From the NCBI GenBank assembly GCA_036245525.1, contig BTPG01000003.1:156901080-156965079 (forward strand): 64,000 bases of DNA, written 5' to 3'. A model generated the notes under the pieces. It was not told the origin of the DNA and searched no databases. It saw nothing but the letters and a program-made list of their open reading frames with translations. The translations under genes were made by a program, and so were the position numbers. This DNA is from Semisulcospira habei (Eukaryota > Mollusca > Gastropoda > Semisulcospiridae). Each line of letters opens with the position of its first letter. The stretch's first letter is position 1. Positions 9,300 to 19,492 of this stretch are shown piece after piece.

Positions 9300-10680
9300 T
9301 GACAGCCAGGAAGAGATCAGAAGAGCAGTGGCATTTTTGAAGAACGGCAAAGCAGCAGGGCCAGATGGTATCCCAGCGGTGGCTCTGAAAGCAGACCTAG
9401 AAACAACAGTAGAGATGCCGTACCCACTGTGTGGAAAGATCTGGGAAGAAGAGGTGATGCCGGCTGACTGGAAGGAGGGTACCTAATCAAGCTTCCCAAG
9501 AAAGGCGACCTCAGCAAGTGTTCCAACTACAGAGGAATCACCTTGCTGTCAGTACCAGGAAAGGTCTTCCTGGAGAGAATGCAGAGCTCCGTCGACCCCC
9601 AGCTGAGAGACCATCAAGCAGGATTCTGGAAAAAACGATCATGTACAGACCAGATTGCCACTCTCCGCATTATCGTGGAGCAGTCTCTGGAGTGGAGCTC
9701 CCCGCTGTACGTCAACTTTGTGGGTTACGAGAAAGCATTTTACAGTGTGGACCGAGAGACTTTGTGGAAACTCCTACGACATTACGGCGTACCTGCAAAG
9801 CTCGTCTGCCTGATCAAGAGCAGCTACAATGGCATGACATGTCGCGTGATCCACGGAGGGCAGTTCACCAGGGAGCTCCAGGTCAGAACCGGCGTCAGGC
9901 AGGGGTGTTTACTGTCTCCGTTCCTCTTCCTACTGCCCATAGACTAGGTCATGAAGAGGACCACAGAGCAGAGAAGAAGCGGAATACAGTGGACACTGTG
10001 GACACAGCTTAACGACCTTGATTTTGCAGACGACTTGGCGTTACTGTCTCACACTCATCAACAAATGCAGGACAAGACCACGAGGCTTGCTGACATCTCG
10101 TCCCAGGTGGGCCTCACCATCCACAAACAGAAAACAATGACAATGAGGCTGAACGCAACCAGGGAAGAACCAGTCTTGCTTGCTGGCACCCCTCTGGAGG
10201 AGGTGGAGTCCTTCACCTATCTCGGGAGCATCATCGACAAAAAAGCTGGCACTGATGCAGATGTCAGAGCATGAATCGGTAATTCCAGAGCAGCCTTTCT
10301 CCAGCTTAAGAAGGGTGGAGTTCCAGAGAGCTGTCACAACACGGCAAAGTCCGGATTTTCAACTCCAACGTAAAAGCAGTTCTCCTATATGGAGCAGAGA
10401 CTTGGAGGTTGACAAAAACCACAGTCAACAGAGTACAGATCTTCATTAACAGTTGCCTTAGAAGAATCTTGAAAATCCACTGGCCAGAGAAGATCAGCAA
10501 CATCAGACTCTGGGAGAGAACAGAGCAGATAACAGCAGAGAATGAAATTGGGCGAAGAAGATGGGGATGGATTGGTCACAGTGTGAGAAAGCCAGTTTCC
10601 AGTATCACTATGCAGGCATTGTCATGGAACCCCCAGGGAAAGAGGAAAAGAGGCAGGCCGAGAAACACCTGGCGTTGAGA
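9300..10680 (+). pseudogene. LINE copy 1 reverse transcriptase (broken)
   Basis: Blocks in order are WKEGT/YLIKLPKKGDLSKC, NYRGITLLSVPGKVF, DHQAGFWKKRSCTDQ, KAFYSVDRETLWKLLRHYGV, VRQGCLLSPFLF, LDFADDLALLSHTHQQM (the catalytic YADD-type motif) and SFTYLGSIID, then a C-terminal region with [12 protein letters not shown] and [17 protein letters not shown] at 9945-9947 sits where copy 2 has TGG, and a frameshift lies near 10275. Together these rule out a working polymerase. Confidence 0.85.
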
Positions 10681-10811
10681 CCTCCAAGCAGACATCAAGA
10701 GACTGGGAACCACCTGGAGTAAAATCGAAGGAGAAGCACAGGACAGGAGTCGCTGGAGGTCTCTCGTCAACGGCCTATACCCTGGGAGGGGTGACAGGCG
10801 TAAGTAAAGGA

Positions 10812-10821
10812 GCCGGCCTCG
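10812..10821. repeat. Right target-site duplication of LINE copy 1
   Basis: GCCGGCCTCG matches 7598-7607. It marks the 3' junction of the LINE inside D2 gag. Confidence 0.8.
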
Positions 10822-12120
10822 GCATGGAGACACGCTGCAACTAGACCAGCCGCTTCATCTAGGGAAAGAAGAGTTACCGCCCTCGGACCGGAACGGGCTG
10901 TGGGCGACGAAGGGTTGGCAGGAGAGCGCGAGCGGGCGAGGAAACTTACTGTCCGCGCCGAGGAGAGCAGAGACGGAGTCACCTGGCTGCAGACTCAGGG
11001 CTTCAACATCTACCGAGTGGCGGGGAAGCCAGGAGCCGTCCCGAGGAGGCAAGAGAGCCAGGTGTCTTGCTGGGCACGTCACGACGCCTGAGGCTGGGGG
11101 ACGCAAAGGTAGGAGTCCTCCGTGAGCTCCGTCGTCGTCTGTCGGGTGGGCCACGGTATGAGGTACGCCTGGAGGGAGCGAGAGCGATGGTGGGCGTGGT
11201 CTCAAGTCACGTGAAGCCACCGAGTGAGAAGAGGACGAGGAGAGCCGGAAGCTGCGTCGCACATATCAGTCCATCGTAGGGGTCCCATCCCCTGAGCGGG
11301 GGTGCATGGGGCTCCTGTAGGATCACGATGTATCCAGTCTGTCCTGTGTCCCCCCCCTTCCCCCGTGGGAGGGAGCGGGCTTGTCCCTACTTGCCACGTC
11401 CAAGCCCGGAGTATCAACATCCGCAGTGCATCTAGTCTGTTCTGTGTCCTGGGACGTAGCAACGTAGGTCGCTGCGAGCGGACCTCAGGGAGGAAGGCTC
11501 GCTGCTGTGCTTCCCCCCCCCCCCATGGGAGGAAGCAAGCATGTCCCTACTTGAAGCGTCAGAGCCCAAAGTATCAGTGCCCGCAGTGCGGGATCCATGC
11601 AAGCGGACCTCAGTGAGGAAGGCTCGCTGCTGAGCTTCCCCCCCCCCCCCCCTCCCCCCGTGGGAGGGGGCGGGCATGTCCTTACTTGAAACAGCCGGCA
11701 CAATGGTCGATGAGGACTTGGAACCTGCAGCGTTGTTATGGGCCTGACGTGACCATCTCTCCCCAAGCTCCGAGCGAACGCGTCTATTCTTTTCACCTGG
11801 CAAGGTTGGGGGCGCCATGGCAGACGAATGGTCAACGGTCGGAGCCGGGCGCTCGTGGCGGTAAAATTCCACAGCTGCAACCAACGGTCCTCAGGCCAGG
11901 TGGAGCACACATCGCACAGTGAGGCGGTCGGAGGCGCAGCGAGCGCAGGGGAGGCAGACCTTGTGGTTGTCGCTCGCCCATTGGAAATTGCCACCGCGTA
12001 AGCAGGTGCGAACTGGCGACCGGGCGCGGGGACCCGTAGGGCCCGCGAACGAATACAAGCGAAACGCGAACTGTAGCGAGCGAACTCAGAGATACACGGT
12101 TTAGGCCGGCGCCGGGCCCG
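10822..12120 (-). pseudogene. D2 gag remnant, N-terminal side of the LINE insertion
   Basis: The minus strand carries SLCDVCSTWPEDRWLQLW, matching D3's CDVCAPWPEEAWSELW, then tandem repeats, then LDEAAGLVAACLHAEAG, matching LDEAARLIAASLPAED. The order agrees with D3 gag. Several frame changes and a run of 32 G at 12165-12196 just upstream make it non-functional. Confidence 0.75.
11335..11695 (-). repeat. Tandem repeats in D2 gag
   Basis: Two to three units of roughly 150-180 bases share GCAGTGC, GAGCGGACCTCAGTGAGGAA, GGCTCGCTGCTG, a C tract, TGGGAGG and CATGTCCCTACTTG. The block lies between the Cys-rich motif and the DEAA gag block. D1, D3 and D4 have different repeats at the same place. 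Confidence 0.7.
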
Positions 12121-12164
12121 AGGGCCTGTTGCAGGCCTAGACCGAGGCCTTGCTTTCCATGGTA

Positions 12165-12199
<35 letters not shown>

Positions 12200-12671
12200 G
12201 GAGGAAGCTACACACAGGGCGACGGGGAGAATGAAGTCCCGAGCACACCAACCCCGAACCACTGCACTCACAAAGTCCCAGAAGGAAAAGCACCACCCGT
12301 AATCCAACCACAGGTAATCCAACCACAAGTAATCCAAACACCAGGAAACCCCGAGAACATAATCCAAAGGAACACATAATCCAAGACGACCGGCCCTTTA
12401 AGAACCGGTCAAACCATACACAGTCAAGGTCAAGGTCCTGTAGGCTAGAACACGTCTGTTCACTGTACGCTAAGTAAAACGACTGGCGTGACACCACATG
12501 ACACGGTCCGGATGGGCAGGCACGGAAAGCTACTCACGGCCCTAGTTATGGTCCCCTGAGTTGCCTTCCTGGTTGTGTAGAAACACAACAGGTTCTTAGG
12601 GTGAAATTTCGTAAGCTATATAGATATTCCATATAGTAATGTCACCGGGAATGTATTTTGAGAAAACAAAT

Positions 12672-12766
12672 CATGATCAATCCATCTCCTACAACTGGTG
12701 CATAGTGGTTGGACAACGCCTCCAAAAGTTTGGAAATGCAGCCATAGGGTTAAGAGGGTTAAGGCC
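12672..12766. mobile_element. Right half of the family A hairpin MITE (copy A4)
   Basis: CATGATCAATCCATCTCCTAC, then GACAACGCCTCCAAAAGTTTG and GGGTTAAGAGGGTTAA, is the distal half of a family A element. It directly abuts the D2 terminal repeat. The left half is at 5722-5797. Confidence 0.75.
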
Positions 12767-12821
12767 ACAGAAAACACATTCGCCAGTAGGGCGACCCTTT
12801 TGAAAAGTCAGGTTGAGTTGG

Positions 12822-13052
12822 GCCAATAACCCATATCATACTGAGGCTAAAAGCTTCAAATCTGTACACAGCCATATGCAAGCTAGATTATAATACTTAC
12901 AGATGAGGATATAGACCAATGGCTTTAGTTCAAGGGTGGTGCCAGAATAGCTTGGCACCTAGAGGTACCAAGCTATTCTGGCATTACCCTTGAACTATTT
13001 TAGTCAAACTTATTTCACACACTGGGTATTCCAAATGATAAGAGTTAAGGGA
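12822..13052. mobile_element. Hairpin MITE, family C (copy C1)
   Basis: The outer part is ATAACCCATATCATACTGAGG and GGTATTCCAAATGATAAGAGTTAA. The core palindrome reads TTCAAGGGTGGTGCCAGAATAGCTTGGCACC and its complement. Families A and C have different outer arms but nearly the same core. Confidence 0.75.
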
Positions 13053-13314
13053 TGGGTTTAAGTATGGATTTTGTTGAAGTTTTTTTAATTGGCTTCATAT
13101 GTTTAATTGGATATAAATGGAAAATGTTGTCATTCTGGTTTAACCAAACACAACTTTGTGTACTACATTTTGTTTGTGTGTTTGTGCACATACAGAATTC
13201 ACAGTTTTGAGTTGTTTCATCTTTCAGGCATTTGCGTCAATGATGTAAAACAATCAGTAAGGCATTAGTAATGTAGCCTGATTTTACATCAGGTGTTATT
13301 TCTGTCCTATATAG

Positions 13315-13403
13315 CGTTTCAATGTTGCTGTGACGCGAGCCAAGGCCTTGCTCGTGGTGATCGGAAACCCAAACGTTCTGTGCTGCAACAGTTCCTGGAG
13401 CCA
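13315..13403 (+). CDS. MOV10: MOV10-type RNA helicase, exon c (motif VI)
   Basis: After a TCCTATATAG acceptor the frame reads RFNVAVTRAKALLVVIGNP, the SF1 motif VI with its arginine finger (VTRAK), then NVLCCNSSWS. The exon is 89 nt and ends in phase 2 at CCA|GTAAGT. Its first codon follows exon b in phase 0 (LTNHK-RFNV), as in known MOV10 proteins. The exon is too short to stand out as an open reading frame. The upstream intron is 7.8 kb because D2 and the LINE lie in it. Confidence 0.92.
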
Positions 13404-14022
13404 GTAAGTAGTTCTGGTGATGATGGTCCGATAGCTGTCAAGATATGCAGCACTGTACAATCCAAGTAAATTACCCTCCTCAGCAAATAAATTTTGCTCC
13501 AGGCGACTGAATACATTTGGCTCAGTTGCCAGTGGCTTATAGATTTTGTGATATTGGTGTCTGTTTTCCATTAGGAATGAGAGAATGGTAAGGCAATCGC
13601 TCTACACTCATATGTATCATACTGCGTTCATATGTCAAAAAAGCATCTAGACAATTACTGGCACGGAAAGCCTTGTTCAGTTAGATACTCCAACTCATGG
13701 AGGGCTCCTAAAGTGCAACCATTGGTATTGAAAACTGAACTGACTAGCAACTTGTTTCGAAGCAAGTCTGACAGACCACAACGACATTGTGGATGAACTA
13801 AAGAAGATGTGTGAATTCATTCTGTCTTCTGTCACAGTTGTTACCAACATGAAAAAATGAAACCATAGGACTATTCCAGGAAAGATAACAATAAGAACAG
13901 GGGAACCAAAAACTAACAATTACGGAAGAGATGAAGCTTCACACTGAAAAGCAGATCTCAGCAGACTAGTGTTCAGCAAGAGTAAAATGCATTAATATCT
14001 TTTGTATGGAAATAAACAAGAG

Positions 14023-14123
<101 letters not shown>

Positions 14124-14164
14124 AGTGTCTTCAATTAAATATGGAGATAAGCAATTCCATAACA

Positions 14165-14335
14165 GTATTAACCAATTTAGCCCCAACGTCCTACCGCAGG
14201 AGATGGATCGACCATGATAATTCAAGGGTAGAGCCAGATTAGCTTAATCTGGTTCTACCCTTGAATTATCATGGTCGATTCATCTCCTGGAACTGGTATA
14301 TAGTTGTTAAGTGACACCTCTAAAAGAAGATGTGC
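14165..14335. mobile_element. Hairpin MITE, family A, short core (copy A5)
   Basis: ATTAACCAATTTAGCCCC leads into CAGGAGATGGATCGACCATG and a shortened palindrome in which AGATTAGCTTAATCT replaces the GGCGCC centre. The distal part reads ATCATGGTCGATTCATCTCC, then GACACCTCTAAAAG. The right terminal repeat is not clear. Confidence 0.65.
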
Positions 14336-14451
14336 AGATCGTATTAGCTTCGTGAACCACTATGGACTAGTGATTATCTAAGCTTTTGACAGTTGACTTT
14401 CGTTCACTTCGACATTTGTTCTAGTGATAATTGTTTTCTTTCTTTTTTCAG

Positions 14452-14573
14452 CTTCATTGAGTACTGCAAGAAGGAGGGGGCACTGCGAAACAAGGAACTG
14501 GTTCGCTCAGACAATGACAGTTCTCTGGGCAAGCTGGCTGACCTGCTGTTTCAAGTGACAATCTCCCAAGAAG
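14452..14573 (+). CDS. MOV10: MOV10-type RNA helicase, exon d
   Basis: The TTTTTTCAG acceptor and a phase-2 join with exon c give WSHFIEYCKKEGALRNKELV, then DNDSSLGKLADLLFQ. This matches the post-motif VI segment of MOV10 (FxEYC/FxEFC). The 3' boundary is uncertain. AAG|GCAGGT at 14573 would be a GC donor that opens the most MOV10-like last exon. The GT choices at 14565 (phase 0) and 14577 (phase 2) lead to short, different tails. I prefer the GC donor on protein grounds only. Confidence 0.85.
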
Positions 14574-14673
14574 GCAGGTTTACACACACCGTCTTTCACG
14601 CCATTTAAGCTGTTCACGCGCATGCACAAAGGCTTCTGCGTGCGCACACACATCAACACACACCACTGCTAGG

Positions 14674-14765
14674 GTTAACGCTTTGTGTTTCGGTAGCAGT
14701 TTTAGTCGCGATGATCCCTGTAGGAATCATCGCGACTAAAACTGCTACTGACACGCAAAGGGTTA
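14674..14765. mobile_element. Hairpin MITE, family B (copy B2)
   Basis: TTAACGCTTTGTGTTTCGG and its complementary end CACGCAAAGGGTTAA enclose a near-perfect palindrome. The arms read GTAGCAGTTTTAGTCGCGATGAT and its complement, around CCCTGTAGGA. TTAA flanks both ends. Confidence 0.85.
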
Positions 14766-14995
14766 ATGTTGTAGATTCATACTTGCTGTGTTTTTTCCAC
14801 AGCGGTATCATGCTCAAACCTTGTTATGGTGAAGAGTCAAAGGATGTCAATAAGAATGTATGTGTGCTGAAAATAGTAAGATTTTTCCAACTCTGAAGTC
14901 TTACTTGGCACAGACTCTCACAAGCCTGTGCAGAGTTTGAGTTTTAGTCAACAGGCCTTAATTAACTTTGAATTTGTTGTTCCGTTTTGTTTCAG

Positions 14996-15057
14996 CGCCA
15001 ACAGCAGAGGAGGTGAGCCGAGTGAATGACCAGCAGGAGTTTCGCCGCGACCATTGA
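14996..15057 (+). CDS. MOV10: MOV10-type RNA helicase, probable last exon
   Basis: A TTGTTTCAG acceptor is followed by a frame reading PTAEEVSRVNDQQEFRRDH and then TGA at 15055-15057. A short acidic tail ending in E-[FW]-R-R/N-x is typical of MOV10 C termini, so this frame is favoured. It needs a phase-1 donor upstream, which the GC donor at 14573 supplies. In the phase-0 frame the exon stops after RQQQRR. A cDNA would settle it. Confidence 0.6.
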
Positions 15058-15300
15058 TGAACACAGTCATTACATGGAGACTTTGTGCTCAGCCATCATC
15101 ATGCTGCACCAGAAATGGGACGTTCCAAACGTACATTTATGGCGAGGCACGAGTTCCATGCAGGTAGTTCAAGATAGCATTAGACTGCTAGGAAAGCGGC
15201 CATTGTGAATGCAGCCTCCAGTACTGTTAATTGTACCAGTGGATGCATACGCAACAAGGTATTCTGACTGACCTATCACTCCGTCTTAAATTGTGCCATA
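15058..15300 (+). other. 3' flank of the MOV10-like gene
   Basis: This probably holds the start of the 3' UTR. No further coding similarity is visible. A TA-flanked transposon begins at 15301, so the transcript either ends before it or includes it. Confidence 0.4.
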
Positions 15301-16585
15301 CAGTGGAGTCCACTTAACACGAATTTCTGGGGACAGGGAAAATTAGTTCGTGTAAAACGTATTTTGTGTTAACCGATTTAGACTAAAACTTGTTCACAGT
15401 CTGAAACAAGAAAGTGTGTGGGAGATGTGCATCTGAGTGTGCCCTACCCTTAAGGTTAAAAGTGCACATTATCATACTTTACCTGCTTACTCTCATCTCA
15501 AAAGGAAAACAATAGACCACATGCATACAGCCCGTGGATTTAATGTACAATCCATCAGGAAAACAACAATCCCATCTGATGAAACAGCTCTGTAACCACG
15601 TGCAGTGTAGGAGCTAGTGTACTATTTTTAGCTGTGTACCAATGTGTACGGGCAATACTATGAACGCTTCACGTTGATTAGTGTCACAATCCTTGGAACT
15701 GCTGTTTTCACCCTCTGTAGCACTTTGTGTCTATTGCTTACAGATCAGATCTGTATGTGTTTATCACACTCGTATTGAGGAATGAAAAATTAAGCGCTAA
15801 AAATAACCAACTGAATGATTAATACACACGTACAAGATCGGCAGAATACAGAAACACTTTCAGTTGAGATGGCAGTTCCCCCATCTCACTCACTCCCGCC
15901 GCACATCACATGGTCGGTCTTTGTCTTTGGTTGAATGAAGAATGGGAAAGGAAGAATTTCATCTAGACTAACTCACTATGTTTGCCACCGATTGATCATT
16001 TTCAGAAACAGGGCTCTATGTACAAAAACGTGCAGCGCCTCCCATCCCTCCTCTCTCCCTCACCCACCACTACTACCCCCCTCCCTCTTGCTAGGCAGTG
16101 TGTGTGTACGGAACCTGCGGCGGATGTGTGTCCGTCGGCGTCCTCTTTCACTTGTGTACCGATACACGTGAGTACGCGTGTTGAGCATTAGTGCTTGAAA
16201 ACAATAGATAGCCTCTGCCATTGGCGATGCAGATCGGACCGAGGTGTGAAAGCTAACGTGCGGTCATGCAGGCATATTAGCGTTTGCATAACGGAGTTCG
16301 CGGCTACATCTGAAAGCAAAGCTTCCGCTTGCGGTGTTGCACGGAGGATGGAATCATCTCAGTCCTTGGGATGGTTGTTCGTGTTAAACAGGTGAAAATA
16401 CTATAAAATGTTCTTTTGGGGAAACAAAATCATCTTCGTGTTAAGCATGAATTTCGAGTTAAGCATTTCATGTTAAACATGAAATTTTAATAGAGAACAA
16501 GAGGGCTCTCAGCCGGGAATTTAAAAACGTTTCGTGTTAACCAGAAGTTTGTGTAAAGTGTGTTCGTGTTAACTGGACTCCACTG
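15301..16585. mobile_element. Non-autonomous Tc1/pogo-like element
   Basis: CAGTGGAGTCCACTTAACAC at 15301 is matched, with few changes, by the inverted end GTGTTAACTGGACTCCACTG closing at 16585. TA lies on both sides (15299-15300, 16586-16587). The CAGTGGA start and the TA duplication are those of pogo/Tigger-type elements. Subterminal copies of CGTGTTAAxC and TTAACACGAA-like motifs recur inside. No transposase frame is present. Confidence 0.75.
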
Positions 16586-16587
16586 TA

Positions 16588-17185
16588 TATGAATACATGA
16601 CAAATTAAGTTAGTTTTCAAGAACTTATAGAAATGCACTTCGAGTTGTGTACAGGTGTTGGTATGTAATTTTTGACATTACAGCTCTTCTCCATAAGGTC
16701 CAAAATAAGAAACCAAACACATTGGACACAGTACAATGTACATGTATTAATGTCTCTGATATCGGAGTGCCTTGACCAAAGTGGTCTGATGAAATGTGTT
16801 TTGATTTTACAGTATAGCGTCTTGCTGGCACACCTAAACGTTTTGTTGTTTGTTTTAGTGTGTATGTGCCTTAGATTTTGCCTTGTCTGTCATCTAGCAT
16901 TTTCCTTGCATCGTTTGTTGAATCTTTTTTTAAAGAAAGAAGTGGATTGTACATCATGTATTTTTTATCATTGGGTTTACTTTTATATGACGTCATTAGT
17001 GGTGCAAATTGTGTGCTTTACAACATATGTACACTGAAATTTTCGAGAGTATTTTTTTTTTTTTTTTATAGTGATTGGTTTTCTTTTTTAAGGTCTGTAC
17101 CAGTTTCCAAGGATTGTTTTATGCCTAGAGATTATTGTCTTTTGTCTTATAGACTTTTACATACATGTTTACAAAAGCAATGTTT
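16588..17185. other. Intergenic, nothing recognised
   Basis: AT-rich sequence with a T17 run near 17051. Open frames here are short and match nothing I recognise. Confidence 0.4.
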
Positions 17186-17252
17186 TAGCCCCTTTGTGCT
17201 TACAGTCACCAGTATTGTAAATAGTGCCAGTGGCTGCACGCACAAGGGGTTT
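17186..17252. repeat. Short palindromic repeat (TAGCCCCTTTGTG ends)
   Basis: TTTTAGCCCCTTTGTGCTTAC and CACGCACAAGGGGTTTAA are inverted ends around CACCAGTATTGTAAATAGTG. It is probably another small hairpin element of the kind seen across the window. Confidence 0.5.
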
Positions 17253-17440
17253 AATACTATTAGCGCTTTGTAAAATAATTATGATTAGTGCTTCGTAAAG
17301 TGAGTAGACTGCTCGGTGATGAAAAAACAAGGTCTTATTTTGGCGTACACATTCCATTCATGCTTGCTGGGGAGAATACTTTGATGATTGCATGGTGCAG
17401 CCTGTGGTGAAGTTAACCCTATCAACGTAATTCAGACTTT

Positions 17441-17692
17441 GTTAACCCCTTCACTGCTGGAAAAATGTGAACGCCACCCAACTGAAAGAGGCAAAGAACC
17501 TCATGAGCCCCCGCATCTGCGGGGGCTCATGAGGTTCTTTGCCTCTTGCAGTTGGCTGCCTCTTTGTTCTTTGCCTCTTGCTGACCCAGTTCATACCTGT
17601 GTTCCTTGGATTGATGGGATTATTCACAGTTGAATTTACCATGCTTTCAACAGCATAATCTTGCGTCCATTGTCAGTGAAGGGGTTTGGTCA
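17441..17692. mobile_element. TTAA-flanked hairpin element with CCCCTTCACTG ends
   Basis: The left end is GTTAACCCCTTCACTGC and the right end is TGTCAGTGAAGGGGTTT. Inside is a perfect palindrome with arms GCAAAGAACCTCATGAGCCC and its complement around CCGCATCTGCGG, and then GTTCTTTGCCTCTTGC is repeated once more. A related GAGCCCCCG-CGGGGGCTT core lies near 57794. Confidence 0.7.
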
Positions 17693-17925
17693 CAGTTAAA
17701 GAGCCACTCGATTCACTGCACCATAATAGAACTTGAAAATGTTCTTTCTTGCGTCATATTTGCATGATATAATCAACTTTTCTTTACATATCAGCCTTTT
17801 CCACATTCTTGGAGTTAATGTAATTAAGCTTGTTTTGTCTGATTAAGGGTGATTACAAACTTTACTTTGGTCAGCACACATTTCAGGTGATCAGATTCTG
17901 GGCAGCCAATAAAACATACTCATCT

Positions 17926-18590
17926 GTGATTTTGGACCTTACGGGTCCAGTCCGGTAAAGTTCAAATTCACAAACCTGCGCGCTGATATGATTTTCGGTG
18001 TCCATTTCTTTTATGTTAATGCCAGTATCACAATAGGGTGAGGACAATTTCGAGGGTGCTTTTTAAGATCTACATAGCATATGTTGGTCTGTGTTTGTAG
18101 ACTTTATGGCTAGCAGCTGTAAGGTCCAAACTCACAAACCAGGTCACGTGTATACATACTGCCTGTGGCTTTGCATCTTTTGTAGCATGAAAAACGCCGC
18201 AAGTGTTCCCTCGCTAAAACCCAGACCAAAAAGGCAACTGCCAAGCATGTAAAATGCACGAAAGAACCCAAAAGAGAAAGAAACACGCTTAGAAAAGACA
18301 GTTACAACATTATTTATATTTACCCTTTTTCAAAGATTAATAAATTGTGTTGTAACTGTTGTAAGCGTGTTTCTTTCTCTTTTGGGTTCTTCCCACAATT
18401 GTTTGTGTGTTTAGAAAAATGTGCGTTCGGTGCAAAGTTATACAACTTGCCAGAAGTCAAGTTGTATAACATTTGCATCATGTGCACATTTATCATCCGC
18501 AAGTTTTAATTTAGCAAATCAATTATTTGATTCTGGTCTGTGATTTAGGGCCTTACGGCTCATGGCTGTAAGTCCAAAATCACAGACCTG
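17926..18590. repeat. Three hairpins of the GTCTGTGATTTTGGACC family
   Basis: Inverted pairs lie at about 17926-17980, 18088-18155 and 18532-18590. Each joins TCTGTG(A/T)TTT(T/G)GGACCTTACGG-like sequence to its complement (CCGTAAGGTCCAAAATCACAGACC-like) over a short loop. The best copy is the third. A single arm occurs near 5305. They look like small hairpin elements. Confidence 0.6.
18262..18391. repeat. Long inverted repeat with 29-base perfect arms
   Basis: The arm AAGAACCCAAAAGAGAAAGA... (18262-18290) is exactly complementary to 18363-18391. GACAGTTACAAC (18297-18308) also pairs with GTTGTAACTGT (from 18350) after a small offset, leaving a loop of about 40 bases. No TTAA termini were seen, so this is distinct from the MITE families. 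Confidence 0.8.
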
Positions 18591-18667
18591 CACACACATT
18601 ATGAAATGATTACAGCCGGTGCATCCTGTCATTGTAAATATGATCAGCGAGTTATTTGTGTAGACTT

Positions 18668-18840
18668 TAACCCATTTAACCCCAAGGCCTCATTTTAGAG
18701 GTGTCACTGAACAGCTATGTACGAGCTCCTGCAGATGGATCGACCATGATAATTCAAGGGTAGTGCCAGATCAGCTTGGCGCTTTATTATCATTGTCGAT
18801 CCATCATCACCTGCAATAGTGTCGGGGTGAAAGGGGTTAA
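18668..18840. mobile_element. Hairpin MITE, family A, rearranged (copy A6)
   Basis: Termini are TTTAACCCATTTAACCCCAAGG and GTCGGGGTGAAAGGGGTTAA. The distal family A segment (AGGTGTCACTGAACAG) now lies near the left, with GATGGATCGACCATGATAAT and a partly deleted core (AGATCAGCTTGGCGC, then TTATTATCATTGTCGAT). It reads in inverted orientation relative to A2. Confidence 0.65.
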
Positions 18841-19194
18841 TTGATGATGGTCAAAGACTGGTGATGTGTGCACTTTTGATTCTTTGTTGTCTTGACAGTT
18901 TTTCATGAATCCAACATGCAGCAGCCCAGTGTACATTTACCTGCATACCAGTGACAGTCTGTTGTTTTCTGTTTGTTACTTCTGGTACCCCACAAGGGGT
19001 GAAGGTTGTACAAGTTTTAATTTTTTAACAGTTTTAAATTTGAATTTTTACATTGATGCAGCACTTCTTGCACGATACATCTGTACCAGATGCATGGGAA
19101 CAATGGCTTATACATTAGCTAGACAAAACACCAACATGGGGTGGTTGTTAACCCAGCACTGCCATTTGTTGCAGATTGTGGTTCAGAAGTCTAA
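18841..19194. other. Intergenic, nothing recognised
   Basis: Ordinary AT-rich sequence without a supported gene. An open frame of 120 codons from 18905 lacks any domain and runs into the next repeat. Confidence 0.4.
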
Positions 19195-19405
19195 GTTAAC
19201 CCATTACATCCTGAGGCTGATTTTTTTTTTTAATCGCTTGTCCTTTGAAGGCTACATTAAAGATTAGGAGATAGATCAACTGTTTTAGTTCAAGGGCTGT
19301 GCCAGAATAGCTTGGCGCCTGAGGCACCAAGCTATTCTGGCACCACCCTTGAACTAGTCAAGTTTATTTCAAGCAGTGGTGTATCAGGATGAAAAGGGTC
19401 AATTT
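19195..19405. mobile_element. Hairpin MITE, family C variant
   Basis: AGTTAACCCATTACATCCTGAGGC on the left and GTATCAGGATGAAAAGGGTCAA on the right are inverted termini. The core is CAAGGGCTGTGCCAGAATAGCTTGGCGCC and its complement. The closest relative in the window is at 45168-45343. Confidence 0.7.
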
Positions 19406-19492
19406 AGCGTCACAGAACCACAGCAGCTACCCACAGAACATGGATACAATGCAAAGTCAGGGACGGATCAGATACCTCCTGTTTTGTGGGGT

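Larger units (their letters stand above)
7608..10811 (+). mobile_element. RTE-like LINE, copy 1, inserted in D2
   Basis: This 3.2-kb non-LTR element has a 5' leader shared with copy 2 (CGCGCTGGGACCATATGG start), an apurinic-type endonuclease, a reverse transcriptase and a short 3' end (GGGGTGACAGGCGTAAGTAA) without a long poly(A). The domain order and the MGTWNVKTM start are those of RTE-superfamily elements; the exact clade cannot be fixed by eye. It has stop codons and frameshifts. It appears full length, since both ends match copy 2 and the 10-bp duplication flanks it. Confidence 0.85.
5798..12671 (-). mobile_element. DIRS-like retrotransposon D2 (truncated, split by a LINE)
   Basis: On the minus strand the element opens at 12671 with ATTTGTTTTCTCAAAATAC, ATTCCCGGTGACATTAC, the same left terminal repeat as D1, D3 and D4. 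A Cys-rich gag fragment, tandem repeats, the LDEAAGLVAA gag block, a decayed reverse transcriptase and a partial thumb region follow. RNase H, tyrosine recombinase, the internal complementary region and the right repeat are absent. The + strand interval 7608-10811 is a LINE inserted in gag with a 10-bp target duplication. All frames are broken. Confidence 0.85.

Noticed and set aside
13296..13571. Minus-strand frame of 91 codons over exon c
   Set aside because: It is the antisense shadow of the AVTRAKA helicase exon, whose splice sites and protein match are clear on the + strand.
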